Assembly: GCA_016868585.1 (NCBI GenBank) | Contig: VGGR01000001.1 | Span: forward strand, 310,001 to 374,000 | Source: Bacteroidota bacterium | GTDB taxonomy: Bacteria > Bacteroidota > Bacteroidia > Chitinophagales > Chitinophagaceae | DNA length: 64,000 nucleotides | Reading direction: 5' to 3' | In this document: one piece after another, positions 26,682-39,798 of the stretch | Numbering within the stretch: position 1 is the stretch's first letter | How the letters are laid out: every line of letters begins with the position of its first letter | Notes under the pieces: model-generated | Told to the model about the DNA's origin: nothing | The model's database searches: none | The model's input: only the letters and a program-made list of their open reading frames with translations | Made by a program: the position numbers and the translations under genes

Positions 26682-27472
26682 AAATAGCGGGCTACCTTAT
26701 ATTATTCTGCTTTTTAATTGCAACAGTCGCTGACGCACAAATAGAAAAGAGTTTACCGGCAAGACCCAATCCAGCAAGACTGTACAATGATCTTACAAAA
26801 TCGGCTACGTTCTTGACAAAGCCACAGGCTGATTTTCTCGAAAGAACATTGGTTTCTTTTGATGATAGTACCTCTACTCAAATTGCCATTGTGGTAGTGG
26901 AAAGCTTGGAGGGTTATTCGGCAAATGAATATGCCACTGCTTTAGGAAGAAAATGGGGAATAGGGAGGCAGGCTTTTAATAATGGAGTGGTGGTGTTGAT
27001 TTCTACCGGGGGTAGAGATGCTAACCGAGACGCTTATATTGCAATAGGCTATGGTCTTGAAGGTGCCATACCTGATGTTACAGCCGATGCCATACTTGAG
27101 AAAGAATTAATTCCTTCGTTAAAAGAAGGAAATTATTTTTTAGGTTTTAAAAGGGCAATCGATGCATTAATAAAAGCATCGGCAGGCGAGTACAAGCTAG
27201 AAAGAAGAAAAAGAAAGTCGCCCAAAGTAGGGGTCCCTTCAATAGTTCTTGTGATCCTCTTGATATTAATTTCAATGTTATCATCACGTGGAGGAGGCAC
27301 CATGATTAACCGTCGTGGTCACCGCGGCTGGACCGGGGTCCCCTGGCTGGGAGGTGGTTTTAGCGGAGGCAGTGGCTGGGGTGGCGGCTCAGGTGGAGGG
27401 TTTGGAGGAGGTGGTTTTGGTGGTTTTGGCGGGGGAAGTTTTGGAGGAGGCGGTGCCGGAGGGAAGTGGTAG
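26678..27472 (+). CDS. TPM domain-containing protein, YgcG-like, glycine-rich tail
   Basis: The 264-residue protein has a signal peptide (cleavage near ADAQ), a TPM domain (about 30-165) with TQIAIVVVESLEGYS, RKWGIGRQAFNNGVVVLIS and IAIGYGLEGAIPD, a membrane segment (VPSIVLVILLILISML) and a C-terminal tail made almost only of glycine, serine and phenylalanine. This signal-TPM-TM-Gly-rich plan is that of YgcG proteins. The ATG overlaps the stop of the preceding gene. Together with lemA it makes a three-gene unit that is recurrent in Bacteroidota; a role at the envelope is inferred from topology. Confidence 0.92.
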   Translation: MKIAGYLILFCFLIATVADAQIEKSLPARPNPARLYNDLTKSATFLTKPQADFLERTLVSFDDSTSTQIAIVVVESLEGYSANEYATALGRKWGIGRQAFNNGVVVLISTGGRDANRDAYIAIGYGLEGAIPDVTADAILEKELIPSLKEGNYFLGFKRAIDALIKASAGEYKLERRKRKSPKVGVPSIVLVILLILISMLSSRGGGTMINRRGHRGWTGVPWLGGGFSGGSGWGGGSGGGFGGGGFGGFGGGSFGGGGAGGKW

Positions 27473-27513
27473 CTTTTAATGGTTATTTTTAGGTGCTAAA
27501 ACCAAAAAACTTC

Positions 27514-28476
27514 ATGAGATTTTTCCTTCTTGTTCTTTTACTATTTTTTTCAACGTATTTCTTGAGCGCACAACGGTTAAATTTTGTATACATACAGTCG
27601 GAACCTGCTCAGTTTTTTTCAGTTATAATCAAAGCAGACACAATCAGCTCATCAAAGTCAGGTTATTTGATCTTGTCCAAATTGACCGACACGGCTTATC
27701 AGATTACAATTAGTTTTCCGGGGCAAAATTGGCCTGCGCAATATTTTACATTGGACGTATTTCAATCAGACAGGGGATATCTACTTAAGGATTATGGCGA
27801 AAAGGGGTGGGGATTATTGGACTGGAGAAGTTTGCTGGTGCAATATGGAAAAAGGAGTAATCCGATAGCAAATACCCAGGGCAAATCCACAGCAGCGTCG
27901 GATGAATTCTCAGACCTTCTTGCCATGGCCTCGGGCGATGCAACCTTGCGCGCCAGAGAAGAACCTCAGCAATCAGGGGTAGTATCCACACAGCCAGCTG
28001 CCATAAAGGTATTGCCCGATTCCAGTCAACAAGCTGGCATTCTTATAGAGCAGCCTGTTAAGGACTCTGCTTTCCAAAATTCAGCAGCCTTAATAGAAAA
28101 AACAGCTGCAACGGCAATGCAAGCAGCGCATCCGGAAAAAGACACTACAGCTGTATTGTATACATCCCCGGTTATAACAAATCCAAGATGTTCGGTTATT
28201 GCCACTCCCCAACAACTGAATCAGTTATTGGCTACTATGAATTCGTTGACAGTTGACATTAAGCGAGTGCTGTTGATTAGCAAATCGCTTCAAAAATTTT
28301 GTCTGACCGTATCTCAGGTTGCCGTATTAATTGAAAAATTTGACACAGACGAAGGACGATATGACTTTTTATTGGAGGCCTGGTTATACGTGAGCGATCG
28401 TTCGCGTTTTACTGATCTTTTTTCCGGTTTTAAAAACCCTGAGTTTGTAATTCGGCTCAAAGAGATGCTTCAATAA
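27514..28476 (+). CDS. Secreted protein with C-terminal DUF4476-like domain
   Basis: The 320-residue protein has a signal peptide (cleavage near LSAQ), an N-terminal beta-rich domain (about 20-115, LNFVYIQSEPAQFFSVII), a low-complexity linker with many A, Q, S and E residues (about 120-225), and a helical C-terminal domain with LNQLLATMNSLTVDIKRVL, VSQVAVLIEKFDTDEGRYDF and FSGFKNPEFV. The last part fits the Bacteroidota DUF4476 repeat, which has no known function. An in-frame GTG lies 21 bases upstream, but the ATG at 27514 begins the export signal directly. Its stop overlaps the truA start by one base. Confidence 0.82.
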   Translation: MRFFLLVLLLFFSTYFLSAQRLNFVYIQSEPAQFFSVIIKADTISSSKSGYLILSKLTDTAYQITISFPGQNWPAQYFTLDVFQSDRGYLLKDYGEKGWGLLDWRSLLVQYGKRSNPIANTQGKSTAASDEFSDLLAMASGDATLRAREEPQQSGVVSTQPAAIKVLPDSSQQAGILIEQPVKDSAFQNSAALIEKTAATAMQAAHPEKDTTAVLYTSPVITNPRCSVIATPQQLNQLLATMNSLTVDIKRVLLISKSLQKFCLTVSQVAVLIEKFDTDEGRYDFLLEAWLYVSDRSRFTDLFSGFKNPEFVIRLKEMLQ

Positions 28477-29219
28477 TGCCTAGATATTTTTTAGAAGTAG
28501 CGTACAAAGGAACTCCATACAGTGGTTTGCAGTCGCAGGAAAACGCATGGACCGTGCAAGCAGCAATTGAAAAAGCCTTTGCCACCTTGCAACGTGTACA
28601 GGTTAACATGACCGGTTCGTCCAGAACAGATGCAGGAGTTCATGCCTTGCAAAATTTTTTTCATTTTGATACTGATGAATTGATCCATTCTCAGTTTATC
28701 TATAAGATGAACGCCATTCTCCCTCCTTCAATTATTGTGAAATCCCTGCAAGAAGTCAACGCAGATGCACATTGTCGTTTTGATGCCTCGTATCGACATT
28801 ACCAGTATTACCTATATTTTACAAAGGATCCTTTCATGGAGGACAGGGCTTGGTTTTATCCTTACCCGCTGAATAGAGACTTGTTAAACCAAGCCGCAGC
28901 TATTTTGTTAGCCGTCAGCGATTTTACCAGTTTTTCAAAACGTAACACACAGGTAAAGACATTTACCTGTCAGTTAACTGAAAGTAAGTGGATAGAAGAA
29001 CAAGGTTGTCTGGTCTATTCAGTCAAGGGCAATCGTTTTTTAAGGGGGATGGTAAGGGCACTTGTTTCCACTATGACACTTGTTGGAAGCGAGAAAGTAA
29101 GTATAGACCAATTCAAAGAGATTATCGCTGCAAAGGATTGCACCAGAGCTAGTTTTGTGGCTCCCGCACATGGGCTTTTTCTCGTTAAGGTGGGATTGTT
29201 GCCTTTTAAAACCCAATAG
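28476..29219 (+). CDS. truA: tRNA pseudouridine synthase A
   Basis: TruA makes pseudouridine at positions 38-40 of the tRNA anticodon stem-loop. The 247-residue protein starts RYFLEVAYKGTPYSG, carries SSRTDAGVHALQNFFHF with the catalytic aspartate in the R-T-D-A-G motif, and later GNRFLRGMVRALVSTM and ARASFVAPAHGL-like TRASFVAPAHGLFL. All family motifs are present. It shares an overlapping TAATG junction with the DUF4476 gene. The rRNA operon begins downstream on the same strand. Confidence 0.96.
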   Translation: MPRYFLEVAYKGTPYSGLQSQENAWTVQAAIEKAFATLQRVQVNMTGSSRTDAGVHALQNFFHFDTDELIHSQFIYKMNAILPPSIIVKSLQEVNADAHCRFDASYRHYQYYLYFTKDPFMEDRAWFYPYPLNRDLLNQAAAILLAVSDFTSFSKRNTQVKTFTCQLTESKWIEEQGCLVYSVKGNRFLRGMVRALVSTMTLVGSEKVSIDQFKEIIAAKDCTRASFVAPAHGLFLVKVGLLPFKTQ

Positions 29220-29613
29220 GGGACTGTGTTCTGTTGATAATCAATATTTTTTCAGATTTTTTTTTACCCAAATGTTCGCCAGTAACGCCAATTGCTCTAT
29301 CTTTGCCGTTCGCTTTGAAAAAACGGGAACAGATCTTTAGAAAACAATTGATTTTCAAGCTAAATGATTCAGTTTTTGTTGGAAAATAAATACTGAAAAA
29401 TTTGGTAGACATAAATGGACGCTTACCTTCGCACTCCTGTTCAAAAAACCGGTAGGCTCGTAACGGCCGAAGATCTTTGAAAGTTGGGAAACAATAGCAC
29501 TCATTCTTGCTTCACGCGAGAATGAAACAAAAGGTAAGTCAAACGAAAACAATTCGATTTGACACGTTAATTTTCTCTTGAGAATTTTAAAATGTCAGTA
29601 TCAAACATCATTT
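29220..29613 (+). promoter_or_regulatory. rRNA operon promoter and leader region
   Basis: This 394-base stretch has no gene I can support. The best promoter is TTTG (29401-29404), 19 bases, TACCTTCG (29424-29431); the same TACCTTCG box stands before rpsT. A second box, TATCTTTG, is at 29298-29305. The leader holds a boxA-like AGATCTTTGAAAG (about 29471), a 9-bp hairpin CATTCTTGC/GCGAGAATG at 29502-29524, and a TTCTC/GAGAA hairpin near 29572. These are consistent with rRNA antitermination and precursor processing. Confidence 0.6.
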
Positions 29614-31146
<1,533 letters not shown>

Positions 31147-31237
31147 AGAGTGTTTACTTACCTGCTATTGTTTCTTCTTCTTTCATTGTTTTAGTTCTTT
31201 GTATCGGAAACCCGTAACACGGGGGCTACAAACAAAT

Positions 31238-31312
31238 AGATCCGTAGCTCAGCCTGGTTAGAGCACTACACTGATAATGTAGGGGTCAGCAGTTCAAATC
31301 TGCTCGGGTCTA
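31238..31312 (+). tRNA. tRNA-Ile (GAT)
   Basis: It lies in the 16S-23S spacer. Acceptor AGATCCG/CGGGTCT (one T-G pair), D-stem GCTC/GAGC, anticodon loop CTGATAA, stem CTACA/TGTAG, T-arm AGCAG-TTCAAAT-CTGCT. CCA is not encoded. Confidence 0.96.
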
Positions 31313-31403
31313 CTGAAGGACGAACTCGTTTGGTCACTGGTTCCCTGGTCATGTAAAGCCCTGCCTGAACTGCCAACAGAACTACCAACTCCAGACTACA
31401 ATC

Positions 31404-31477
31404 GGGGGATTAGCTCAGTTGGCTAGAGCATTAGCTTTGCAAGCTAAGGGTCATCGGTTCGACTCCGATATCCTCCA
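31404..31477 (+). tRNA. tRNA-Ala (TGC)
   Basis: The second spacer tRNA. Acceptor GGGGGAT/ATCCTCC (one G-T pair), anticodon loop TTTGCAA with TGC, stem TTAGC/GCTAA, T-arm ATCGG-TTCGACT-CCGAT. CCA is not encoded. The Ile-Ala order is the common bacterial arrangement. Confidence 0.96.
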
Positions 31478-31486
31478 CAGATCTTT

Positions 31487-31534
31487 AGATGTGATTCATA
31501 ATGGTGAATCATCTGGTTCAAGTCCAGCACATCT
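31487..31534 (+). other. tRNA-like element without a D-arm, in the rRNA spacer
   Basis: Ten bases after tRNA-Ala, AGATGTG (31487-31493) pairs perfectly with CACATCT (31528-31534) like an acceptor stem. Inside are a hairpin ATTCA-TAATGG-TGAAT and an arm CTGG-TTCAAGT-CCAG whose loop fits the T-loop consensus TTCRANY. There is no D-arm, the middle loop has 6 instead of 7 bases, and no CCA follows. It may be a decayed third tRNA or a processing signal. Confidence 0.5.
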
Positions 31535-31556
31535 GCTTGTTCGCTATTTGCGAATC

Positions 31557-31579
31557 AGCTCTTTGACATATTGGAAAAT
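31557..31579 (+). promoter_or_regulatory. boxA-like element and 5' strand of the 23S processing stem
   Basis: AGCTCTTTGACA resembles the E. coli rrn boxA TGCTCTTTAACA. It runs into ACATATTGGAAAAT (31566-31579), which is the exact reverse complement of 34537-34550 beyond the 23S 3' end, so the two strands can form the precursor stem cut by RNase III. A small hairpin TTCGC/GCGAA lies just before it. Confidence 0.65.
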
Positions 31580-31703
31580 AAATGTTAGATGAGTATCTAA
31601 CAATTCGATCACAATTTTAACAATCACACCATTTTTTGGTTGGTCTGAAGAAATGTGGTCGGGTAACAACTACAAGAATAACAAATTCTAGTTTTTAATT
31701 TTT

Positions 31704-34498
<2,795 letters not shown>

Positions 34499-34583
34499 TT
34501 TTTTCTTTTTTTAAAGAAAACAAGGTACTCGCTAACATTTTCCAATATGTTAATCTTATTGCTGCAGCAATGCAGTGAAGATC

Positions 34584-34696
<113 letters not shown>

Positions 34697-34701
34697 TTAT
34701 T

Positions 34702-34732
34702 AGCCCAATCGGTTTCCGGTTGGGCTTTTTTA
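34702..34732 (+). terminator. rRNA operon terminator
   Basis: The stem AGCCCAA/TTGGGCT, extended by CGG/CCG inside, is followed by T6. It lies just after 5S and before the convergent M14 gene. Confidence 0.88.
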
Positions 34733-34793
34733 TTTCTTCCAATTGCTATTTATAGCGCAGCGATAATTTTTATAATTTACATCCCAAGATTTA

Positions 34794-36533
34794 TTATTGT
34801 AAAACCCTAAATACCGGATAGCGGTTATGGTCGGGTTCGACCCAAGGTGAATTCCTATAAACAAAATCCAATTGTGCACGGGCACTTTTTGCAAAGTTTG
34901 TGTCTGCTGCTCTGCGTTGCTCCAGCTGTGTTCTTAGTGCAGGATTTTCACTTAAGTATTGAGTCGCTTTATCCTCAAAAACATAGGCGGAATAGCCTTC
35001 TTTTTGCCCCAGGATGGCATCAAAAAAGTTCCAGGCAAAATAAGAGTCCTCAGCTTGCGGTTCCAATGTTTCTATTAAGAAACGATTGGCCGGTTGGTCC
35101 ATGGGGATATACCAGTCTCCTTTGCGAAACCGATGTCTGGCATATTGCTTGCTCACCACTACGTCACTATTGAGGTGGTGCATTTCATACTGCCGCGGTG
35201 TTGTTTTGTAATCTTCAATTTTATACCATTCAACAAATTCCAGTGTGGTGTCCTTTTCGAATCTACTCATTTGTACATTGTTGGCTAAGAGCCGATCAAT
35301 CACTTTCCACCATCCCTGTGGAATGATATACGCTTTTGGTTTTACTATGTACAGTTCAGGAACAAATTTGTCAACTACTTTTATGGTTTTAGTGAATGGT
35401 TTTGATCGGTCATAATACAGTCTGCTTAGACCGGATACTTCGCTGGGCTTAGTTCCTGATTCATATCCCTTGAAGGTGTACTCAGTAAAGCCTGATTTGT
35501 CTGGTTTCCATTTGATCGGAAATCGATCAGCCGTTGCCGCTGCGCGCTTTGCTTCTTTGCGCAAGGCCTTTATTTCTTGTCCATTTTTTCCAGTAAAGGA
35601 CAGGAAGGTTTCCAGTAAGGCAAGCGTGGCCATCACTCGTTGATCATATGATTTTAACATATGGGTTTCTGGTACAAAAGCAAAGCTGTGCCAGAGTGTA
35701 GCGTATCCGCTTGTATAGCGTGGGCTATCCCAATAGGTACTCCATCCATTTTCCGGTTTATTTCCAAAAGCATTTACATAAGGAACCATATCAAATCCCC
35801 TTTCTTTCATTCCTGTAAATAGTGCGGGTTCAAACTGTGATCTAAGAAAATGCTCCATAACACCCCCCAACTTACTAGGTTGGCTGGTGAGTAAGGTCAT
35901 TACGTGTTGATAGTCTGCCCCATTGCTTACGTGGTTATCGATAAATACGTCTGGATCGCATTCCTGAAAAATGGAACTGAACGACAAAGCCTCTTTTGAA
36001 TCGCATTTGATGAAATCTCTGTTAAGGTCCAAGTATTGCGAATTTCCTCTTGAGCCAAATGCTGTCGGACCTTCCTGATCCACTCTAAAGTTTGTGCTTC
36101 TATTTAGGCATCCCCCAATATTAAAAATCGGGATGATGGCGATCACTAGATTGGGCGACAGAGTTATTTTTTTATCAATGATCTTTTTTACAAGCAACAT
36201 ACTGGCATCAATGCCATCAGGTTCTCCAGGGTGGATCCCATTGTTGATCAAAATAATGGTAGCGCCAGCTTCCCGGGCAGCACTAATGGAACTAAAGCCC
36301 TTACTACTTACCATTGCTAAGTGCAGGGGGAAGCCAGCGTCGGTTGGCCCTTTTGTTTGGAGGTTTAAAAGAGGAGAGTATTGATCCGCCTTTTTCCACC
36401 ACGTAATTATTTCTTCATAGGTCGGTGTTTCATTTCCCTGTGTTTTTTCAAAATGAGTTTGAAGAATATTTTGTCCATGAAGAAAGCCTGTCGAAAAAAA
36501 CAGGCTAATTGCCAATGTAAAAAGTATGCGCAT
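34794..36533 (-). CDS. Secreted M14-family zinc carboxypeptidase
   Basis: This 579-residue peptidase should remove C-terminal residues or act on cell-wall or other peptides outside the cytoplasm. From MRILFTLA it has a signal peptide (cleavage near LHGQ). Zinc ligands are in NNGIHPGEPDGID (H-P-G-E) and in DVFIDNHVSNG; the catalytic glutamate is probably the one in FVPETHMLKSY. The frame is open 15 codons further upstream, but that stretch contains the rpsT terminator (36564-36592) and adds nothing to the signal, so I chose 36533. The C-terminal 200 residues are not recognised. It is distinct from the larger M14 protein at 44.6 kb. Confidence 0.85.
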   Translation of the reverse strand: MRILFTLAISLFFSTGFLHGQNILQTHFEKTQGNETPTYEEIITWWKKADQYSPLLNLQTKGPTDAGFPLHLAMVSSKGFSSISAAREAGATIILINNGIHPGEPDGIDASMLLVKKIIDKKITLSPNLVIAIIPIFNIGGCLNRSTNFRVDQEGPTAFGSRGNSQYLDLNRDFIKCDSKEALSFSSIFQECDPDVFIDNHVSNGADYQHVMTLLTSQPSKLGGVMEHFLRSQFEPALFTGMKERGFDMVPYVNAFGNKPENGWSTYWDSPRYTSGYATLWHSFAFVPETHMLKSYDQRVMATLALLETFLSFTGKNGQEIKALRKEAKRAAATADRFPIKWKPDKSGFTEYTFKGYESGTKPSEVSGLSRLYYDRSKPFTKTIKVVDKFVPELYIVKPKAYIIPQGWWKVIDRLLANNVQMSRFEKDTTLEFVEWYKIEDYKTTPRQYEMHHLNSDVVVSKQYARHRFRKGDWYIPMDQPANRFLIETLEPQAEDSYFAWNFFDAILGQKEGYSAYVFEDKATQYLSENPALRTQLEQRRAADTNFAKSARAQLDFVYRNSPWVEPDHNRYPVFRVLQ

Positions 36534-36563
36534 AAGCTGTCTTTTTATAAAAATAAGTGAAAT

Positions 36564-36592
36564 AAAAAAGGCACCCATATGGAGTGCCTTTA
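36564..36592 (-). terminator. Terminator of rpsT
   Basis: On the minus strand AAAGGCAC/GTGCCTTT encloses TCCATATGG and is followed by T-rich sequence. It sits 33-60 bases after the rpsT stop. Confidence 0.8.
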
Positions 36593-36598
36593 ATAAAA

Positions 36599-36623
36599 TT
36601 ATTTAGTAAGGTTATTTAGTAAG
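36599..36623. repeat. 13-base tandem repeat after rpsT
   Basis: TTATTTAGTAAG occurs at 36599-36610 and again at 36612-36623, with a period of 13 bases, and a third partial copy (TTATTT) begins at the rpsT stop codon. On the minus strand each copy brings AAATAA, so stop triplets recur in different frames just after rpsT. Confidence 0.75.
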
Positions 36624-36624
36624 A

Positions 36625-36876
36625 TTATTTGACCGTATTTGCTTTCTTAGCCAACTTACTTTTCAAATTGGCGGCTTTGTTTTTGTGAATGATTCCGCGC
36701 TTGGCTAATTTGTCAATCATAGCAGCTACAGCAGGAAGTTGATCCTTCATTTCACTGGATCCAGCCGCCTTGAGGTCGCGGATGGCATTGCGGGTAGTTT
36801 TTCCGTAATATTTGTTACGTTCACGACGCTTGGCAGCCTGGCGGGTGTCTTTTTTGGTAGCACTATGGTTAGCCAT
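36625..36876 (-). CDS. rpsT: 30S ribosomal protein S20
   Basis: S20 is a small helical protein of the 30S body that binds 16S rRNA early in assembly. The 83-residue basic protein starts MANHSATKKDTRQAAKRRER and has GIIHKNKAANLKSKLAKKAN at the end, both typical. It is a single gene with its own promoter (TTTG-N20-TACCTTCG) and terminator. Confidence 0.96.
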   Translation of the reverse strand: MANHSATKKDTRQAAKRRERNKYYGKTTRNAIRDLKAAGSSEMKDQLPAVAAMIDKLAKRGIIHKNKAANLKSKLAKKANTVK

Positions 36877-36896
36877 CTAGCTTTGTTTAAGGGGTG

Positions 36897-36928
36897 CGAA
36901 GGTAGGGAATACCTACTTTTTAACCAAA
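36897..36928 (-). promoter_or_regulatory. Promoter of rpsT
   Basis: On the minus strand TTTG (36928-36925), 20 bases, TACCTTCG (36904-36897). The -7 box equals that proposed for the rRNA operon and differs from TAnnTTTG at one base. The rpsT ATG is 21 bases downstream. Confidence 0.7.
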
Positions 36929-37033
36929 TTTGTCCCATCTCTTTGTACACTAATCTATTAGAGAACTTCCGAGTTCATGGATTTTGAACGATATTTGTGC
37001 CCCAAATCCGGGATATCTAACACCTTGGCATTC

Positions 37034-39784
37034 ATGAAGGATTTTTCCTACGTAACCCAATCGCATCCTGCATACATTGAAAATCTATATCAGGATTTTA
37101 TAAAGGATCCGCAATCGGTGGACGCTGATCTAAGAAAGTTTTTTGAGGGCTTTGATTTTGCCATAAGCACAGGTAAATTTTCCGGTGAAACTTCTATTCC
37201 GGTTCCCGTCCAAAAAGATGAATCAGTTGCATCAAATTGGCAAGACGAACTAAAGGTTTATCGACTGATTCTTGGCTATAGAAATAAAGGGCATCTCATT
37301 GCAACTACCAATCCGATTCGCGCCCGTAAAGATCGTGGTGCGCATATCAAATTGGCAGATTTTGGGTTAAGTGAATTGGATTTAGAACGAACTTTTCAAG
37401 CTGGTCAATTAATTGGTTTAAACAATGCTTCGCTTCGTGTTATAGTAGAGAAGTTGGCAACTTTTTACGCCTCCTCCGTTGGTGTTGAGTACAAGTATAT
37501 TAGTGACTCTGTAAAAACAAACTGGATAACGGAAGCCATTGAGCAGCGGCTTTTCCAGCCCCTGCCAATTGAACAGAAAAGACGTGTGTTGGAAAAGCTC
37601 AACCAGGGCGTAATGTTTGAGCGATTTTTACACACCAAGTATGTTGGCCAAAAAAGATTTTCACTTGAGGGAGGAGAAACAACCATTGCGGCATTAGATG
37701 CTATCATCAATGCAGCGGCCTCTTATGATGTAAAAGAGGTGGTGATCGGAATGGCACATCGCGGAAGATTGAATGTGTTGGCCAATGTGCTGGGCAAAAC
37801 CTATGCGTATATTTTTAGTGAATTCGAAGGCACGGCAAAGGTTGATCAAACCATGGGCAGTGGAGACGTTAAATACCACATGGGCTATGGTAGTGAAGTG
37901 AAAACTGACCATGAAAAAACTATTAGCTTAAAGCTGATGCCCAACCCCTCGCATCTGGAAGCAGTGAACCCTGTTGTGCTCGGATTTTCGCGAGCCAAGG
38001 CAGATGTGATGCATGGGTCAAATTTTAATCAAATTCTTCCTATTCTTATTCACGGTGATGCTTCCGTAGCTGGTCAGGGAATTGTCTATGAGGTGTTACA
38101 GATGAGTAACCTCGAAGGATATCATACCGGGGGAACCCTGCATTTTATCATCAATAATCAAATAGGCTTTACCACGGACTTTGAAGATGCGCGGAGTTCC
38201 GATTATTGCACGTCTTTGGCAGCAGCCATTCAAGCTCCTGTTTTTCATGTGAACGGGGACCACCCCGAAGCGGTGGTGCGATGTGTGGAAATTGCAACCG
38301 CCTATCGACAACAATTTCATCAGGACGTTTTCATTGATATGGTTTGCTATCGCAGGCATGGGCATAATGAGGGCGATGATCCTAAATTTACACAACCCCA
38401 CTTATATCAGCTGATAGAGAAACACGCCAACCCAAGGGAAATATATATCAATACGCTATTGCAAAAGGGAGGGGCTGAATTACAGTCATTAGCAAGGGAG
38501 ATGGAGAAAAAGTTTTGGCAGGATTTGCAAGAGAGGCTGGATGAGGTAAAGCAAAATCCATTGCCCTATCAATATCAGCCACCCGAACTGGAGTGGAAGA
38601 AATTAAGAAGAGCTACTGCAGCTGATTTTTTAAATTCACCTGATACCTCGGTGCCGGAGCCGGTAATAAGAGAAATGTTGCGTGCACTGTTTAACTGGCC
38701 CGCTGATTTTAAGCCTTCACGAAAAGTCGAAAAAATAGTACAAGAAAAAGCCAAGTTGTTGGAGCAGGAGTCAAAAATCGACTGGGCTACCGCAGAGTTA
38801 TTGGCGTATGCAAGTTTGCTTCGTGAAGGAAAAGATGTTCGGTTAAGCGGACAGGATGTTCGTCGCGGCACTTTCTCGCACCGTCATGCTGTGTTGCGCG
38901 ACGAAAACAATGATAAACCATATAATCGACTATCCGCAATACCGGGTGCTACCGGGCAGTTTAGAATTTATAATTCTTTATTGAGTGAATACGGTGTATT
39001 GGGATTTGAATATGGTTATGCATTAGCAAATCCCCAGGCATTGGTGGTGTGGGAAGCGCAGTTTGGGGATTTTGCCAACGGGGCTCAAACACTAATTGAT
39101 CAGTTCATTGCGGCTGGGGAGCAAAAGTGGAATCGTATGAACGGGGTTACCTTATTGTTACCTCATGGCTATGAGGGGCAAGGGCCTGAGCACAGCAGTG
39201 CTCGTTTAGAGCGTTTTTTACAGTTGGCTGCAGAGTTGAATATGGTGGTTACCAATGTTACCACAGCGGCCAACCTGTTTCATTTATTGCGTCGCCAGTT
39301 GACCTGGCCATTTAGGAAACCATTGATCAACTTTTCTCCAAAGGCAAATCTTCGCTATCCAGGCACTTATTCTGCACTAGATCTATTTAGCCAAGGAAAA
39401 TTTCAAGAGGTGATCGACGATGCGCATGTAGATCCTACACAGACTAAAAAAGTGCTGCTTTGCGCAGGTAAAATTTATTTTGAATTGCTTGAAAAGCGTG
39501 ATAAAGAGGCCAGAAAGGATTTGGCTATTGTTCGGCTGGAACAATTCTATCCGCTGCCGATCAATCAACTTGACATTTTACAGCAGCGTTATGCCGGTGC
39601 TACTTGGTTCTGGGCGCAGGAAGAGCCTCAAAACATGGGGGCAGCGGCTTACCTCAAAATGCAATGGCGTGGGGTAAACTTTGGAGTGGTTAGCAGGCAG
39701 CCTTCTGCTTCAACAGCAACTGGCTATAATAAAATTCATATTAAAGAACAGGCGGAATTAATCGAAACTGCCTTTACTGTCTAA
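37034..39784 (+). CDS. sucA: 2-oxoglutarate dehydrogenase E1 component
   Basis: SucA is the thiamin-diphosphate decarboxylase of the 2-oxoglutarate dehydrogenase complex (TCA cycle). The 916-residue protein starts with the E2-binding peptide region FSYVTQSHPAYIENLYQDF, then GMAHRGRLNVL, HGDASVAGQGIVYE, GGTLHFIINNQIGFTT, YRRHGHNEGDDPKFTQP and later HGYEGQGPEHSSARLERFLQ, all diagnostic. I chose the ATG at 37034 rather than an open upstream ATG (36977) because homologues begin close to this point. sucB follows after 14 bases. The E3 gene is not in the window. Its substrate comes from icd at 7-8 kb; thiamin diphosphate links it in need to the TPP-regulated receptor. Confidence 0.97.
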   Translation: MKDFSYVTQSHPAYIENLYQDFIKDPQSVDADLRKFFEGFDFAISTGKFSGETSIPVPVQKDESVASNWQDELKVYRLILGYRNKGHLIATTNPIRARKDRGAHIKLADFGLSELDLERTFQAGQLIGLNNASLRVIVEKLATFYASSVGVEYKYISDSVKTNWITEAIEQRLFQPLPIEQKRRVLEKLNQGVMFERFLHTKYVGQKRFSLEGGETTIAALDAIINAAASYDVKEVVIGMAHRGRLNVLANVLGKTYAYIFSEFEGTAKVDQTMGSGDVKYHMGYGSEVKTDHEKTISLKLMPNPSHLEAVNPVVLGFSRAKADVMHGSNFNQILPILIHGDASVAGQGIVYEVLQMSNLEGYHTGGTLHFIINNQIGFTTDFEDARSSDYCTSLAAAIQAPVFHVNGDHPEAVVRCVEIATAYRQQFHQDVFIDMVCYRRHGHNEGDDPKFTQPHLYQLIEKHANPREIYINTLLQKGGAELQSLAREMEKKFWQDLQERLDEVKQNPLPYQYQPPELEWKKLRRATAADFLNSPDTSVPEPVIREMLRALFNWPADFKPSRKVEKIVQEKAKLLEQESKIDWATAELLAYASLLREGKDVRLSGQDVRRGTFSHRHAVLRDENNDKPYNRLSAIPGATGQFRIYNSLLSEYGVLGFEYGYALANPQALVVWEAQFGDFANGAQTLIDQFIAAGEQKWNRMNGVTLLLPHGYEGQGPEHSSARLERFLQLAAELNMVVTNVTTAANLFHLLRRQLTWPFRKPLINFSPKANLRYPGTYSALDLFSQGKFQEVIDDAHVDPTQTKKVLLCAGKIYFELLEKRDKEARKDLAIVRLEQFYPLPINQLDILQQRYAGATWFWAQEEPQNMGAAAYLKMQWRGVNFGVVSRQPSASTATGYNKIHIKEQAELIETAFTV

Positions 39785-39798
39785 TTAAGTAATCTTCT

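Noticed and set aside
27340..27470. DNA repeat array in the second TPM gene
   Set aside because: The repetition comes from glycine codons of a YgcG-type tail, not from a separate repeat element.
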